Positions 48,001-50,251 of a DNA stretch of 64,000 nucleotides are shown here, piece by piece. The notes under the pieces are model-generated. The model saw only the letters and a program-made list of their open reading frames with translations. It was not told the origin of the DNA and searched no databases. This stretch comes from Cordylochernes scorpioides (taxonomy: Eukaryota > Arthropoda > Arachnida > Pseudoscorpiones > Chernetidae), in the NCBI GenBank assembly GCA_030710605.1, contig CP092874.1, positions 71,824,555 through 71,888,554 of the forward strand, read 5' to 3'. A program made the position numbers and the translations under genes. Each line of letters begins with the position of its first letter. Position 1 is the stretch's first letter.

Positions 48001-48686
48001 CATTAACTTGTGGGAAACAAAGTGAGAACTTCTGATGACTTGCAGAGTTGATGAAGGTGACAAACTACACTAATTGACATAACTTTGTGGATGCTGAGAG
48101 TAGGATCTACAGCTTCACGGAGTGTCTACACTTTGGTTGATCTTTCTTGAACACCACTTATTTTTTTAAATGCCTAATTCTTGATCTCGAGTGGAGTGTT
48201 TTCTTTAAAATTAATAATCTTAAACAATGTAAATAGAGCTCTGCTACTAATACATAACCTTAGTGTAGTTTACATTATCTTCTTCTTCTTCTTTCTTATC
48301 TCCACTCAATCACATTAAGGTATCAAGCTTGTAAAGCTTGAGACTTTTGATGGTGTCTGCTGGGAAAGAGTAGAGCTCATCAATGGATGAGTCAATACAG
48401 TCAATAATGTGTTTTGGAGTTGCAGGCTGAGAATTGCACTTAGTACATAGAGAGATTACCCAATCATGATGGTTGTCAGATTACATTATTAATTCTGAGA
48501 TAGTAGTTATTCTAACAGCATGGTGTTTGTTCTAGCACATGTGGCCATGCCTTCCATACCAAATGTCTCAGCAGTCCTGATGCCCCCTGTATCTGGTGTT
48601 GGCCCCACCGGCAACGTCGCATGTCCCTCACTCCTTCTCCCACCCACCGGCCCTCCTTGGTGTCTCCCACCAAGACTACAGCCTAA
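5863..48686 (+). CDS. VPS8: VPS8, 3' half (CORVET subunit, C-terminal RING-H2), 8 exons in window
   Basis: VPS8 is the Rab5-binding subunit of CORVET, which tethers early endosomes; the family has an N-terminal beta-propeller, a long helical solenoid and a C-terminal RING-H2 finger. I join exons 5863-6097, 8260-8349, 11456-11602, 13732-13813, 34863-34945, 38601-38681, 45999-46153 and 48536-48686. All have AG/GT borders and compatible phases. From exon 2 onward the product follows VPS8 order: ATAYLLEKTGNIKGAF, then TIQLCQRHS, ALWFPILE, LPLPTILMQVMQ, DPAYNEGKF, SRDLYSHLYNLQQL, then C-A-R-C, C-G-H-A-F-H-T-K-C and C-I-W-C of the RING. The 5' half lies upstream of the window. An exon between the first two is probably missing near the N gap. 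The tail after the RING is short compared with vertebrate VPS8, as I recall it. Identification rests on remembered family motifs, not a search. Confidence 0.88.
6118..6569. mobile_element. Inverted pair of tRNA-Thr-like SINEs with 17-bp duplication
   Basis: Near-perfect palindrome of two SINE copies meeting at their tRNA-like heads. Target duplication agtgttctatgttacca at 6101-6117 recurs at 6570-6588 with an inserted tg. The insertion sits four bases inside the intron after the 6097 exon. Confidence 0.85.
6345..6417 (+). ncRNA. tRNA-Thr(GGU)-like SINE head
   Basis: Acceptor strands tccaggg / ccttgga, anticodon arm tctgc-ctggtaa-gcgga (loop with T33 and GGT) and T arm gggttcgattccc. It forms the head of the SINE rather than a free tRNA gene. 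An antisense copy is at about 6288-6344. Confidence 0.65.
6686..6850. mobile_element. Foldback family D, one arm
   Basis: Runs from tattagcgcgccacctg to ggtgaaccctcccggcggtttc without its inverted partner. Confidence 0.65.
6988..7050. repeat. Dinucleotide repeat hairpin
   Basis: (cg)n then (ca)n, tatata, (tg)n: self-complementary CA and TG runs. Confidence 0.7.
7146..7245. other. Assembly gap, 100 N
   Basis: Exactly 100 N, so the true gap size may be unknown. Frames read through it are meaningless. It lies in the VPS8 intron where an exon seems missing. Confidence 0.99.
7246..7690. mobile_element. Foldback family D, full palindrome
   Basis: Arms of about 170 bp (gcgtaatattc…gtttcgccag / ctggtgaaac…gaatattacgc) around a spacer of about 80 bp. 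The left arm carries the one-sided tail gtgctagcacgccatctgtt. Confidence 0.8.
7745..7965 (+). pseudogene. Unidentified coding-like remnant
   Basis: One frame reads YAHSSITLPAGDRVDHAGFI, a stop, then AGFGYWMFEKDGFSREG and on through RYYFKDLIFDALEKC before a stop. The composition is protein-like (aromatic and charged, few low-complexity runs) and unlike the flanking repeats. I do not recognise the family. It may be a decayed transposon protein or host exon. Confidence 0.35.
8058..8187. mobile_element. Tigger-like MITE (CAGTTAAACCTG ends)
   Basis: Terminal inverted repeats cagttaaacctgtatatagcgc / gcgctatagacagatttaact and flanking TA. Same family as 11693-11854 and 50283-50459. Confidence 0.75.
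8260..8349 (+). CDS. VPS8: VPS8 exon, helical solenoid
   Basis: A 30-codon, phase 0-0 exon between ttttcacag and gtagga. It encodes ICQDHNVMDATAYLLEKTGN followed by IKGAFDIFLQ, the family's conserved motif (tAYLLEKkGdihGAF) in the C-terminal solenoid. The block that normally precedes it in the family is not found between 6098 and 8259, a stretch that includes the N gap. Confidence 0.88.
8555..8974. mobile_element. Hammerhead-like foldback family B with 15-bp duplication
   Basis: Flanked by aattttatgaccatt (8540-8554 and 8975-8989). Inverted arms contain ttttgtctgatga…; the left arm has a hammerhead-like core on the minus strand (8716-8754). A LINE tail is nested at 8579-8692. Confidence 0.8.
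8579..8692 (+). mobile_element. Jockey-like LINE 3' tail insertion
   Basis: Target duplication taatccaaa at 8570-8578 and 8693-8701. The sequence matches the 3' end of the LINE at 54600-54721, including cattgatgagctctac and the gaagaaga tail. Confidence 0.75.
8990..9270. other. No feature recognised
   Basis: AT-rich intronic sequence without a recognisable repeat or coding motif. Confidence 0.4.
9280..10115. repeat. 69-bp minisatellite, 12 units
   Basis: The unit contains agggttctgattg, ttccagtgaaaat and gaagggcttctgaag. Starts at 9361, 9430 and 9499 give an exact 69-bp period (23 codons), so both strands stay open for about 285 codons. The minus reading repeats NPEKWYHFQHFRSPSIFTGK-like units. 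A protein is unlikely. Confidence 0.85.
10318..10515. mobile_element. Foldback family D, shortened
   Basis: Arms atgattcttt…aaatttctactg / cagtagaaatt…aatcatac meet near ttagccctcccatt; the central GAAAC segment is deleted. Confidence 0.7.
10520..10940. other. AT-rich with a C-run; no gene
   Basis: A run of about 19 C near 10647-10665; nothing else recognised. Confidence 0.4.
10945..11340 (-). pseudogene. Jockey-like LINE C-terminus
   Basis: Minus frame reads LFLTGKGPFLSFLFKLN, then C-x-C…ESPEHLLLTCP, the typical C-terminal G-x-G-x-F and C-x-C…HLL-x-x-C-P motif of Jockey/R1-type polymerases. Upstream RNase H and reverse transcriptase are absent (5' truncation). Confidence 0.7.
11456..11602 (+). 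CDS. VPS8: VPS8 exon, helical solenoid
   Basis: A 49-codon, phase 0-0 exon, acceptor gttgcag and donor gtatgg. It encodes ECMKSVTEELHQ and continues to TIQLCQRHSGQLAEDDKR, matching the family block with the IALCQRNS-like motif just ahead of ALWFPLLE. It joins in frame to both neighbours. Confidence 0.87.
11693..11854. mobile_element. Tigger-like MITE
   Basis: Ends cagttaaacctgtctatagc and gctatagacaggtttaactg in inverted orientation; right flank TA. An internal palindrome holds aaaatgtttacatttt. Confidence 0.8.
11855..12257. other. Decayed repeat, no gene
   Basis: Two loosely similar halves (tttctggccactccgac / tcctggccattctgac) suggest an internal duplication. The end (ccatctattgacc…ggtcggtgacaaagc) recurs at 14350. 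Confidence 0.45.
12270..12579 (-). mobile_element. tRNA-derived SINE 1
   Basis: Minus-strand SINE of 310 bp with head gtggaaggatggtc, B box gggtttgtttccc (decayed) and a T-run/A-rich middle, ending in agggataag. Flanked by a 12-bp duplication, tggtgttgttat, at 12258-12269 and 12580-12591. Confidence 0.85.
12875..13573 (-). mobile_element. GAA-tailed ~380-bp repeat interrupted by SINE 1
   Basis: Minus-sense copy (tail at 12875, 5' end near 13573) inserted in the foldback and itself split at 12981-13306 by a SINE. Confidence 0.75.
12981..13306 (-). mobile_element. tRNA-derived SINE 1, nested
   Basis: Full-length minus copy with an intact B box gggttcgatcccc read on the minus strand. Duplication ttgtcatt at 12973-12980 and 13307-13314. 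Confidence 0.85.
13732..13813 (+). CDS. VPS8: VPS8 exon, ALWFPILE block
   Basis: Starts after ttgttgtcag and encodes ALWFPILEILLHPQRQHRD and on to KPEDKE; leaves in phase 1 at gtaagt. The family motif here is ALWFPLLE. A second acceptor at 13703-13704 (tttag) would add nine residues in the same frame; I prefer the later one because it joins directly at the conserved block. Confidence 0.85.
13856..13988 (-). mobile_element. SINE 1, 3' part only
   Basis: Matches the tail half (tatccctagtacac…tacacttacaaatg) and lacks the tRNA-like head. Confidence 0.75.
14117..14178 (+). mobile_element. Family B right terminus only
   Basis: tttggattaggtcttatt…ataatccaaattgtgcctta: a solitary end with no arms. 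Confidence 0.65.
14265..14590. mobile_element. Foldback element of another family
   Basis: Inverted arms gatctaaagagacaag…agacgccatctat / atagatggcgtc…cttgtctctttagatc around about 100 bp. Confidence 0.65.
14595..15010. other. No gene; short CTGTACTATGGCCCAAC repeats
   Basis: Several tandem variants of actatggcccaac at 14710-14820. 14860-15000 is GC-richer and LTR-like, but no termini are recognised. Confidence 0.4.
15015..15460. repeat. Three tandem ~143-bp units
   Basis: taactcagggtt recurs at about 15036, 15180 and 15322, each followed by ttctagttgtac and ggccagtatgattttt. Confidence 0.8.
15545..15640 (-). mobile_element. Collapsed family B copy
   Basis: aaggtaataagactaaatcc…gtgtgtgacatttc, then directly gtgttaccgaaac: the arms are fused with the core deleted. 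Confidence 0.6.
15680..15920 (+). pseudogene. LINE C-terminal zinc segment and 3' end
   Basis: Encodes FPMCTRCKTEEATPQHILNC and on to LLYEYNLQDLVYNLD, then stop, taataaaagg and an A-run. C-x2-C…H-x4-C is the C-terminal zinc motif of RNase-H-bearing LINEs; related ends are at 46225, 48820 and 54600. Confidence 0.7.
15921..16137. other. No feature recognised
   Basis: Intronic sequence without recognisable motifs. Confidence 0.4.
16151..17101. mobile_element. Family B foldback with a SINE dimer inside
   Basis: Exact 13-bp duplication gattcatttttca at 16138-16150 and 17102-17114. Arms of about 180 bp carry hammerhead-like cores (minus near 16240, plus ctgatgattgtgaca…gaaacgtcac near 16501). A tandem SINE insertion lies at 16554-17070. 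Confidence 0.85.
16554..17070 (-). mobile_element. Tandem dimer of the tRNA-Thr-like SINE
   Basis: Two direct minus-strand copies (heads near 16790 and 17070) share gtgtccagg…aatagaaccc / gggaatcgaaccc. Flanked by taaattatctg at 16543-16553 and 17071-17081, so they arrived as one insertion. Confidence 0.85.
17270..17390. other. G-rich patch
   Basis: Runs such as gaggaggatcagggggg in otherwise AT-rich DNA. No gene recognised. Confidence 0.4.
17393..17520 (+). mobile_element. Old degenerate SINE 1 fragment
   Basis: gtgaatgcaattttccaaac…aagtgtaaagtcaaattg…atcatggcctgt parallels the SINE body with many substitutions. Confidence 0.55.
17751..17992. mobile_element. Family B foldback, 242 bp
   Basis: Exact 12-bp duplication atgttaataatg at 17739-17750 and 17993-18004. 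Each arm has CTGAAGA, a stem and a near-GAAAC core in opposite orientation. Confidence 0.85.
18096..18304. mobile_element. Family B foldback, 209 bp
   Basis: Duplication aaactctaaa at 18086-18095 and 18305-18314. Right core ctgaagatggtaaca…tgttactgaaatgtc. Confidence 0.8.
18431..18525 (-). CDS. Unrecognised coding-like segment ending in a stop
   Basis: The minus strand has tatgccttgcag, then KIDLDPEQQLYTPKIVDIAA and AVMEMHGDI before TGA. It could be a terminal exon of an antisense gene or a LINE remnant; a CAA/TTG-rich stretch downstream resembles LINE tails. No family recognised. Confidence 0.25.
18660..18852. repeat. Small foldback beside the minisatellite
   Basis: tagcttaggtgtaattt…gggaacctatggacat is repeated inverted at 18813-18850 (atgtccataggttccc…taagcta). 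Confidence 0.6.
18850..21828. repeat. 51/53-bp minisatellite, about 58 units
   Basis: Unit ccatagtaactgcatggtgt then atttaagagaaaaataatcc and aataatagaat (51 bp). Variants with an extra ga are 53 bp; a variable triplet shows TCC, CCC or TTT, and a few units have tactcc. Units are otherwise almost identical, so expansion is recent. The 51-bp unit is 17 codons, which leaves frames of up to 409 codons open on the minus strand. Confidence 0.95.
22383..22875 (-). pseudogene. Penelope-like GIY-YIG endonuclease domain (C-terminal fragment)
   Basis: Frame reads FSAQSVAISRILRTHGINTH, then IGAILRHPITRLPRS and VYSVSCNDCSASYIGETGRS followed by R-M-T-E-H. Penelope-like elements encode a reverse transcriptase followed by a GIY-YIG nuclease with this VY-x-I-x-C-x-x-C-x-x-x-YIGETGR motif. 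The reverse transcriptase is missing (5' truncation). Residues before about RPATVTRN come from the antisense of the opposite arm and are not element protein. Confidence 0.85.
22876..23073 (+). pseudogene. Second copy of Penelope-like C-terminus
   Basis: The right arm read on + repeats the end of the GIY-YIG protein (HINTTGHSFNLSSPTTLYSN … DIPLQYLDICNNL, stop). Confidence 0.75.
23504..23535 (+). ncRNA. Degenerate hammerhead-like motif in Penelope-like 3' UTR
   Basis: gttgaag, perfect hairpin gggcttggagccc, then GAAAGC. It resembles CUGANGA-stem-GAAA with two core changes. A mirror copy is at 21918-21950 on the minus strand. Confidence 0.4.
23717..25144. mobile_element. Non-autonomous Tigger element, copy 1
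   Basis: Ends cagtaaaacccctctatagt and gcgaggttttactg, flanked by TA. Subterminal repeats gttcgttata and ttggttcactatagcc match the autonomous copy at 42354-45920. The minus frame at 24121-24393 has no transposase motif. Confidence 0.85.
25248..25553 (+). mobile_element. SINE 1
   Basis: Head ctgtggaaggatgttc, B box gggttcgattccc, body cgagtgcaagtaacc, truncated tail at cacatgtactag. Confidence 0.8.
25672..25775 (-). pseudogene. LINE 3' fragment
   Basis: aattccatgagttcat and gataagcagcagcctctcc match the LINE C-termini at 46255 and 49120. Confidence 0.65.
25987..26105 (-). mobile_element. SINE 1, 3' part
   Basis: Tail half only (tatccctagcacatg…gtgaaaagcagtt). Confidence 0.75.
26191..26501 (+). 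mobile_element. SINE 1, full length
   Basis: Head gggggtcggtggaaggctgg, B box gggttcgattccc, A-tail after agggataagc. Near-identical 13-bp duplication acaaatacaacta / acaaatagaacta (26178-26190, 26502-26514). Confidence 0.9.
26515..27210. other. No recognised element; one short coding-like patch
   Basis: 26850-26945 reads RIRMSSLDDDEERLNNKL and HIPDVDPKHD, then stop, on +. No family is recognised and no splice context is convincing. Confidence 0.3.
27212..27628 (+). mobile_element. GAA-tailed ~380-bp SINE-like repeat
   Basis: Starts actccgcctttgccggtccc and ends gagtggagataagaaagaag; a variant with an extra cattgatgagctctac segment from the LINE tail. Confidence 0.8.
28005..28357. mobile_element. 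Family B foldback
   Basis: Arms of about 165 bp (aataagaccaaatcc…cttgataaca inverted). Right core ctgaagatggtaaca…tgttaccgaaacgtc at 28269-28305. The right terminus is cut by a Helitron end. Confidence 0.8.
28358..28660 (-). mobile_element. Helitron 3' end fragment
   Basis: ctagccgaatgacc…tacaattataaattggcg, as at 4612 and 38712, with the hairpin partly deleted. Confidence 0.6.
28690..30021. mobile_element. Non-autonomous Tigger element, copy 2, left part
   Basis: Co-linear with copy 1 from cagtaaaacccctctatagt to tataggggtagttcgtta. Its right end appears at 33376-33490, implying a 3.35-kb interruption. Confidence 0.8.
30142..30378 (-). mobile_element. SINE 1, tail-truncated
   Basis: Matches from gcaccacatgtctac to the head ggttgaaggctgg (minus), with B box gggttcgattccc. 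Confidence 0.8.
30379..30755. other. No feature recognised
   Basis: AT-rich sequence; nothing coding or repetitive recognised. Confidence 0.4.
30760..31293 (+). pseudogene. Copia integrase C-terminal part
   Basis: Encodes VRTDNGAEFYNSRFERF, then RTLIDIARTLLIDSKLPMKF and HTPMQRWNGRKPSVKRIKIF: the Ty1/Copia integrase from the second Asp onward. The usual PQQNGVAERKNR is altered to a THRKVMESQRKR-like sequence, so the catalytic Glu context is changed. A Tc1 element interrupts it at 31297. Confidence 0.8.
31297..32680 (-). mobile_element. Tc1 family transposon, complete with TIRs
   Basis: Terminal inverted repeats begin cactgcgtgacattgaaaat and run for about 47 bp (through ccactatttcttgg on the other end). 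Flanked by TA on both sides. Inserted in Copia sequence. Confidence 0.92.
31441..32436 (-). pseudogene. Tc1 transposase, nearly intact DD34E
   Basis: The start MPGHRKRRQFKQTDAFTRGM encodes the first helix-turn-helix, but a frameshift with a small deletion follows near 32316. From there 291 codons are open, containing VVFSDESRF (first Asp), YQQDNARPH (second Asp) and SPDLSPIEHVW (Glu). The open part covers the second DNA-binding helix and the whole catalytic core. This suggests recent activity with one N-terminal lesion. Confidence 0.9.
32681..33375 (+). pseudogene. Copia linker and start of reverse transcriptase
   Basis: Resumes after the Tc1 element with an acidic linker in broken frames, then EEELSEIEKHKEWTLVPREN and NSNWVYNMK…KARLVAVICSQRNGVDYKE, the start of a Copia reverse transcriptase (normally W-x-V-x-x-x-K and K-A-R-L-V-A-x-G-x-x-Q). 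It stops at VKK where Tigger sequence begins. Confidence 0.78.
33376..33490. mobile_element. Tigger right end
   Basis: Aligns to the last 105 bases of copy 1 (ttccaatgcaattg…gttcgtcttagcagggtttt, actg), followed by TA. Confidence 0.7.
33495..34110. other. No feature recognised
   Basis: AT-rich with one GC-richer patch near 33700-33870; no coding or repeat family recognised. Confidence 0.4.
34125..34165. mobile_element. 41-bp minimal family B insertion
   Basis: Contains only the left end (ataaggtacaatttggatta) joined to the right end (ttaccttgtgtt). Flanked by an exact 14-bp duplication tatcatattatgat at 34111-34124 and 34166-34179. Confidence 0.75.
34464..34818 (-). mobile_element. GAA-tailed ~380-bp repeat
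   Basis: Minus-sense copy, ttcttctttcttgtctccac to ccggcaaaggcggag, with a small internal deletion. Confidence 0.8.
34863..34945 (+). CDS. VPS8: VPS8 exon
   Basis: Enters with two bases that complete an Ala codon split across the 21-kb intron, then encodes FKSTTKDLLNNMNGHLPLPT and ILMQVMQ before gtaatg. This matches the family block LPSILQRILQ. The long intron upstream holds the 51-bp minisatellite, the Penelope-like pair and several transposons. Confidence 0.86.
34946..35754. other. Unassigned; no gene recognised
   Basis: GC-moderate sequence with short open frames on both strands. None gives a known motif. It may be part of the retroelement that follows. Confidence 0.35.
35758..35925 (+). 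mobile_element. Deleted tRNA-Thr-like SINE pair
   Basis: gattgtagaatggcatttg…gcatgtccagg, then the tRNA-like head lacking its anticodon arm (ctgccctggaacattg) and gggttcgattccc. Same deletion structure as 37505. Confidence 0.75.
35940..36610 (-). mobile_element. LTR retrotransposon remnant: LTR, primer site, gag start
   Basis: On the minus strand: gtataaaaagg (TATA-like), aataaag, an LTR end near gttataacat, the primer-site-like tggtgtcagaagcagg, then frameshifted gag-like frames (MLELSKLDIGK, QEIRNFFSLMDQKIDVF, KEDITLLESRLNRLN). This order (LTR, tgg-type primer site, leader, gag) is usual for Gypsy-type elements. Confidence 0.6.
36613..37502 (-). mobile_element. Helitron (non-autonomous), minus strand
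   Basis: 3' end CTAG at 36613-36616 next to a hairpin (cccggcttcgctcggg), 5' TC at 37501-37502 after tatatatata; host A and T flank it. Internal direct repeats of the block ttttacccgagtaaagg…gataaagtgaac and of taattggttccctcggtaat. No Rep/helicase. Confidence 0.85.
37505..37790 (+). mobile_element. tRNA-Thr-like SINE pair with anticodon-arm deletion
   Basis: Starts atgcggcctatgattgtag immediately after the Helitron end and closes with the inverted arm (atgcggatattttcaaatgt). Confidence 0.75.
37795..38040. other. No feature recognised
   Basis: No coding or repeat motif recognised. Confidence 0.35.
38042..38500. mobile_element. Rearranged GAA-tailed repeat and LINE tails, inverted
   Basis: A 40-bp minus piece, then a plus copy (ttggagctaagtcgg…gagataag), then LINE tail cattgatgagctctac (+) at 38265-38375 meeting an inverted copy (gtagagcttatcaatgg) at 38375-38510. 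Confidence 0.7.
38601..38681 (+). CDS. VPS8: VPS8 exon
   Basis: A 27-codon, phase 0-0 exon with acceptor gtgaag and donor gtaagt. It encodes DPAYNEGKFSDIRELVMGMF then ETYHYET, aligning with the family block DPVYGKGKLGEI...LGMLDTFNYE. An earlier AG (38582-38583) would give an in-frame stop, which decides the acceptor. Confidence 0.87.
38712..39200 (-). mobile_element. Helitron fragments
   Basis: ctagccgaatgacccgggca plus a second partial hairpin copy at 38776 and agcaaacggtgacag as at 4876. Interrupted at 38843-38986. Confidence 0.6.
38843..38986. mobile_element. TTAA-bounded inverted-repeat insertion
   Basis: Perfect 31-bp inverted ends (ttaaataaatgcatatatta…) around 82 bp, inside Helitron sequence. 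Confidence 0.6.
39201..39440. other. Possible LINE 3' end
   Basis: Ends tcttatttgataataaataa ataaat, a tail typical of short-repeat-tailed LINEs; no coding. Confidence 0.35.
39441..39925. other. No gene recognised
   Basis: An 89-codon frame (39458-39727) has no recognisable motif; otherwise AT-rich. Confidence 0.35.
39926..40035. mobile_element. Solitary Tigger end
   Basis: acagtaaaaccccaccaata then ttccattgaaaataccatta matches the inverted right end of the Tigger elements. Confidence 0.65.
40036..40385 (-). other. Possible decayed Tigger transposase, otherwise nothing
   Basis: Minus frames hold DARGDDDIHFEDVVCWVEE-like acidic sequence, as in Tigger C-terminal regions. Weak. Confidence 0.25.
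40398..40712 (-). mobile_element. SINE 1, full length
   Basis: Exact 12-bp duplication attaatagaaag at 40386-40397 and 40713-40724. Confidence 0.9.
40725..41041. other. No feature recognised
   Basis: AT-rich intron sequence. Confidence 0.4.
41056..41353. mobile_element. Family B foldback, 298 bp
   Basis: Exact 14-bp duplication ataaaaacaaaata (41042-41055, 41354-41367). Intact right core ctgaagatggtaacaacgct then gttaccgaaacgtc at 41247-41280; left core is its mirror. Confidence 0.9.
41247..41283 (+). ncRNA. Hammerhead-like core, family B
   Basis: TGT, CUGAAGA, an extra U, perfect 7-bp stem GGTAACA/TGTTACC, GAAAC, GUC, ACA. TGT/ACA can form a short stem I, and ACGU is self-complementary as in dimeric hammerheads with tiny stem III. 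The extra U at the base of stem II makes activity uncertain. Confidence 0.45.
41368..41604. other. Nothing recognised
   Basis: One short + reading (YTNSRINKAKEHIIRRLRLE) looks coding-like, but there is no family match. Confidence 0.3.
41619..41988 (-). mobile_element. GAA-tailed 370-bp SINE-like repeat, complete
   Basis: Exact 14-bp duplication agttccaatgaaac (41605-41618, 41989-42002). It defines the element: 5' ctccgcctttgccggtccc, 3' gagataagaaagaagaagaa. Confidence 0.9.
42064..42350. mobile_element. Foldback family D
   Basis: Arms gatgcgtatgattctttt…gagggcctggctcatcag and its mirror; it abuts the Tigger end at 42354. Confidence 0.8.
42657..43836 (+). mobile_element. Helitron/HINE with internal minisatellite
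   Basis: Starts TC after host A (tctacttatataattgcc), ends in hairpin cccgggcgttgcccggg and CTAG before host T. It lacks Rep/helicase. Most of it is a tandem array (42735-43690). Confidence 0.88.
42735..43690. repeat. Minisatellite inside the Helitron, units of about 55-73 bp
   Basis: About 13 variable units built from cacctgtctatacaga, ccaccctgtctatagcgg and caaccctgttatcagcagtg. Several short frames stay open; they look like artefacts. Confidence 0.85.
43944..45498 (-). pseudogene. Tigger transposase with one frameshift
   Basis: The first 355 codons begin MDKFLKPVSKDKGSAKEKVA, followed by a CENP-B/pogo helix-turn-helix region (KKLSIIKAIESGTSQAELRK), a CENP-B-type second domain and the DDE core with YNIDESG, LILDNCPAHH and PPNATAKLQPMDMG. 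A shift near 44450, at a run of A, moves the frame; the second part (172 codons) restarts with NITLLDSIELLNMSWNSV and has an acidic tract and QKKITDFF, a PCNA-binding (PIP-box) pattern known from pogo-type transposases. Only the shift is disabling. Confidence 0.9.
45999..46153 (+). CDS. VPS8: VPS8 exon, start of RING-H2 finger
   Basis: Acceptor gtgcag, donor gttaga, phase 0 to 2. It encodes SLLDCTIKILSRDLYSHLYN followed by a segment with C-A-R-C, the first zinc-ligand pair of the RING. In VPS8 the RING follows directly after the LHWSLCNL-like helix, as here. The last two bases complete a Ser codon with the next exon. Confidence 0.88.
46225..46500 (-). pseudogene. LINE C-terminal zinc segment
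   Basis: Minus frame reads YPTCPKCSLAPAAPEHILAC then LIIKQLEEHELMEFVKTLPM. C-x2-C…H-x4-C as in RNase-H-bearing LINEs. 5'-truncated. Confidence 0.75.
46521..46880 (-). mobile_element. GAA-tailed ~380-bp repeat
   Basis: cttcttctttcttatctcc to gccaaaggcggag. Confidence 0.8.
46881..47307. other. No feature recognised
   Basis: AT-rich, with T-runs. Confidence 0.4.
47308..47598. mobile_element. Foldback family D
   Basis: Arms gatgcgtatggttctttt… / …aaaagaatcataggcatc. The central segment has ctggtgaaaccgc and ctgatgaaccag. Confidence 0.8.
47606..47976 (+). mobile_element. GAA-tailed ~380-bp repeat
   Basis: actccgcctttgccggtccc to gataagaaagaagaag; flanking atagtttc on both sides. Confidence 0.85.
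47990..48277. other. Nothing recognised
   Basis: Its start (cttgtgggaaacaaagtgag) is an inverted copy of 46475-46495, a LINE fragment; the rest is unassigned. Confidence 0.35.
48278..48480 (-). mobile_element. LINE 3' tail
   Basis: Minus sense, gaagaagaag tail at 48280-48295 and gatgagctctac near 48370; same 3' end as 54600-54721. Confidence 0.75.
48536..48686 (+). CDS. VPS8: VPS8 terminal exon, RING-H2 second half and stop
   Basis: After gttctag the frame reads TCGHAFHTKCLSSPDAPCIWC, supplying C-x-H-x2-H-x2-C and the last C-x2-C of a C3H2C3 RING. A further 28 residues rich in Pro, Ser, Thr and Arg run to TAA at 48684. A longer, non-RING reading overlaps in another frame and is a shadow. 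The short tail is either genuine or reflects an unrecognised alternative donor. No clear AATAAA follows within 300 bases. Confidence 0.85.
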
Positions 48687-48819
48687 CCCTACTGTACATA
48701 TTTATAGATTATATATATATATATATGTTATAAAAAAGAATTTCTGTTATTGATTTTTGAATATATTGGTGATTGTATAGGATATTTTATTTGTTGATGC
48801 TTTTGAGAACATGAGTATT

Positions 48820-49360
48820 TTTTGTTGTTGTTGTTGTTTCTTATCCCCTTGTACAAGAAAATAAGACCTAATCCAAATAATTTATTAGTTTTTGCGTTTC
48901 GGCAACAGCATTCTCACCATCATCAGACAAAAGAATTTAAAAAAAAAAAAGGCATTTTTGCTATTTTTATTTATTCTTTTATCTGATGATGGTCACAATG
49001 CTGTTTCCGAAATGTCACACACTAATAAATTATTTGGATTAGGTCTTATTTTCTTGTATTATAATCTATAATCCAAATTGTGCTTTATCCTTATCCCCTT
49101 GTGTAAAGATTACACGAATTCCATGAGTTCATGCTCCTCGAGCTGTTTTATTATAAGCAGCGGCCTCTCCCAAAGGTTTGTTTAGTGCATCTAATGCAAG
49201 CTAAATGTGTTATGGAGCTGCAGGTGCCAAGCTACATTTTGGGCAAGTGGGGTAGATTTTGTTATTATTTTCTATCTTCAATGACTTGAGATGGCCTGTT
49301 CTAAATCTTGTTAGTGTTGTTTGATGCTGTCTGAGGTTCAGAGCTCCTCCTGGGTACATG
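48820..49360 (-). pseudogene. LINE C-terminus and (TTG)n tail split by a foldback
   Basis: Minus frame reads FRTGHLKSLKIENNNKIYPT then C-P-K-C-S-L-A-P-A-A-P. The tail ttgttgttgttgttgtttct is at 48823-48841; interrupted by 48853-49089. Confidence 0.75.
48853..49089. mobile_element. Family B foldback, 237 bp
   Basis: Exact 13-bp duplication cttatccccttgt (48840-48852, 49090-49102). Arms carry ctgatgatggtcaca…gtttccgaaatgtc. Confidence 0.88.
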
Positions 49361-50238
49361 TATGTACATGAGTATTTATATTGTAGATATTGCAATGCAT
49401 TCGTAAACAGAATGATAAAAATAGTTTTGAATCATTATTTGATAGTTTTTTTAAATTAAGCTTAAAAACATAAAATAAATAATTTGAGAAAGTATTGCCT
49501 GATTTAAGGTGTAAGAATAAAGGAAAACAAAAGATTATTTACATAATTACAAAAGTTTGAGCCGGCCAACGGGAAACAACAACAATGGGTTATATAAAGG
49601 GAAAGTGCGACCTCTGGAGGTCGATTTAACAGAGTAATTTTTTAAATAAATTATAATCTTAAAATAAAATAAAATTTTTATATAACATATATATTATTTC
49701 TTTTATTATGTGGCCTTTTTTGTTTCACCCCACTTTATCAAATCACAGAATGGGAAGCAAGCTACTAATTCTATTCTATTTCCTCTTGTTCAAAGGGATT
49801 TTGTAGGTGTTTTTAATTTAGGACCTACTCCCTATCTATCAACTTATTAAAAAATTTAGCGGGGAAAATCAAAAACACACTTTGTTTATTTAGAAAAGTT
49901 TAGAACAAAAAACACGCTCTAACTGCACTTGCGTCTGCCAGCGAGCTGTCTTTCCAAGTCAGCTCTCTGGCCAACAATACAAATATATACACATAACTAT
50001 AAAATTCTGCATATGTCTATATATAAAATAAAATAATTATAAATAAGACTTGAAAATATGCACGTGAGTCTATGCCCACTCTGACAGATTGTTTGACATC
50101 AAGATTGGTGACCAAATTTAACAATTGGTTAATAGCTAAACATGTTTTACCCCACTTTATCATATCACAGGATGGGAAGCAAGCTACTGTGATCTTCTCT
50201 TTGAACTTGATCAAGATTGGTTGGCTGAACTGGCCTAA
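49361..50238. other. Unassigned; one direct repeat
   Basis: ccccactttatcaaatcaca then gaatgggaagcaagctact (49731) recurs at 50151 with few changes. Contains short readings (LVTKFNNWLIAKHVLPHFII) without a known family. Confidence 0.35.
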
Positions 50239-50251
50239 CAGAATTAAGATT

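Noticed and set aside
48520-48753. 77-codon proline-rich frame
   Set aside because: Out-of-frame shadow of the VPS8 terminal exon.
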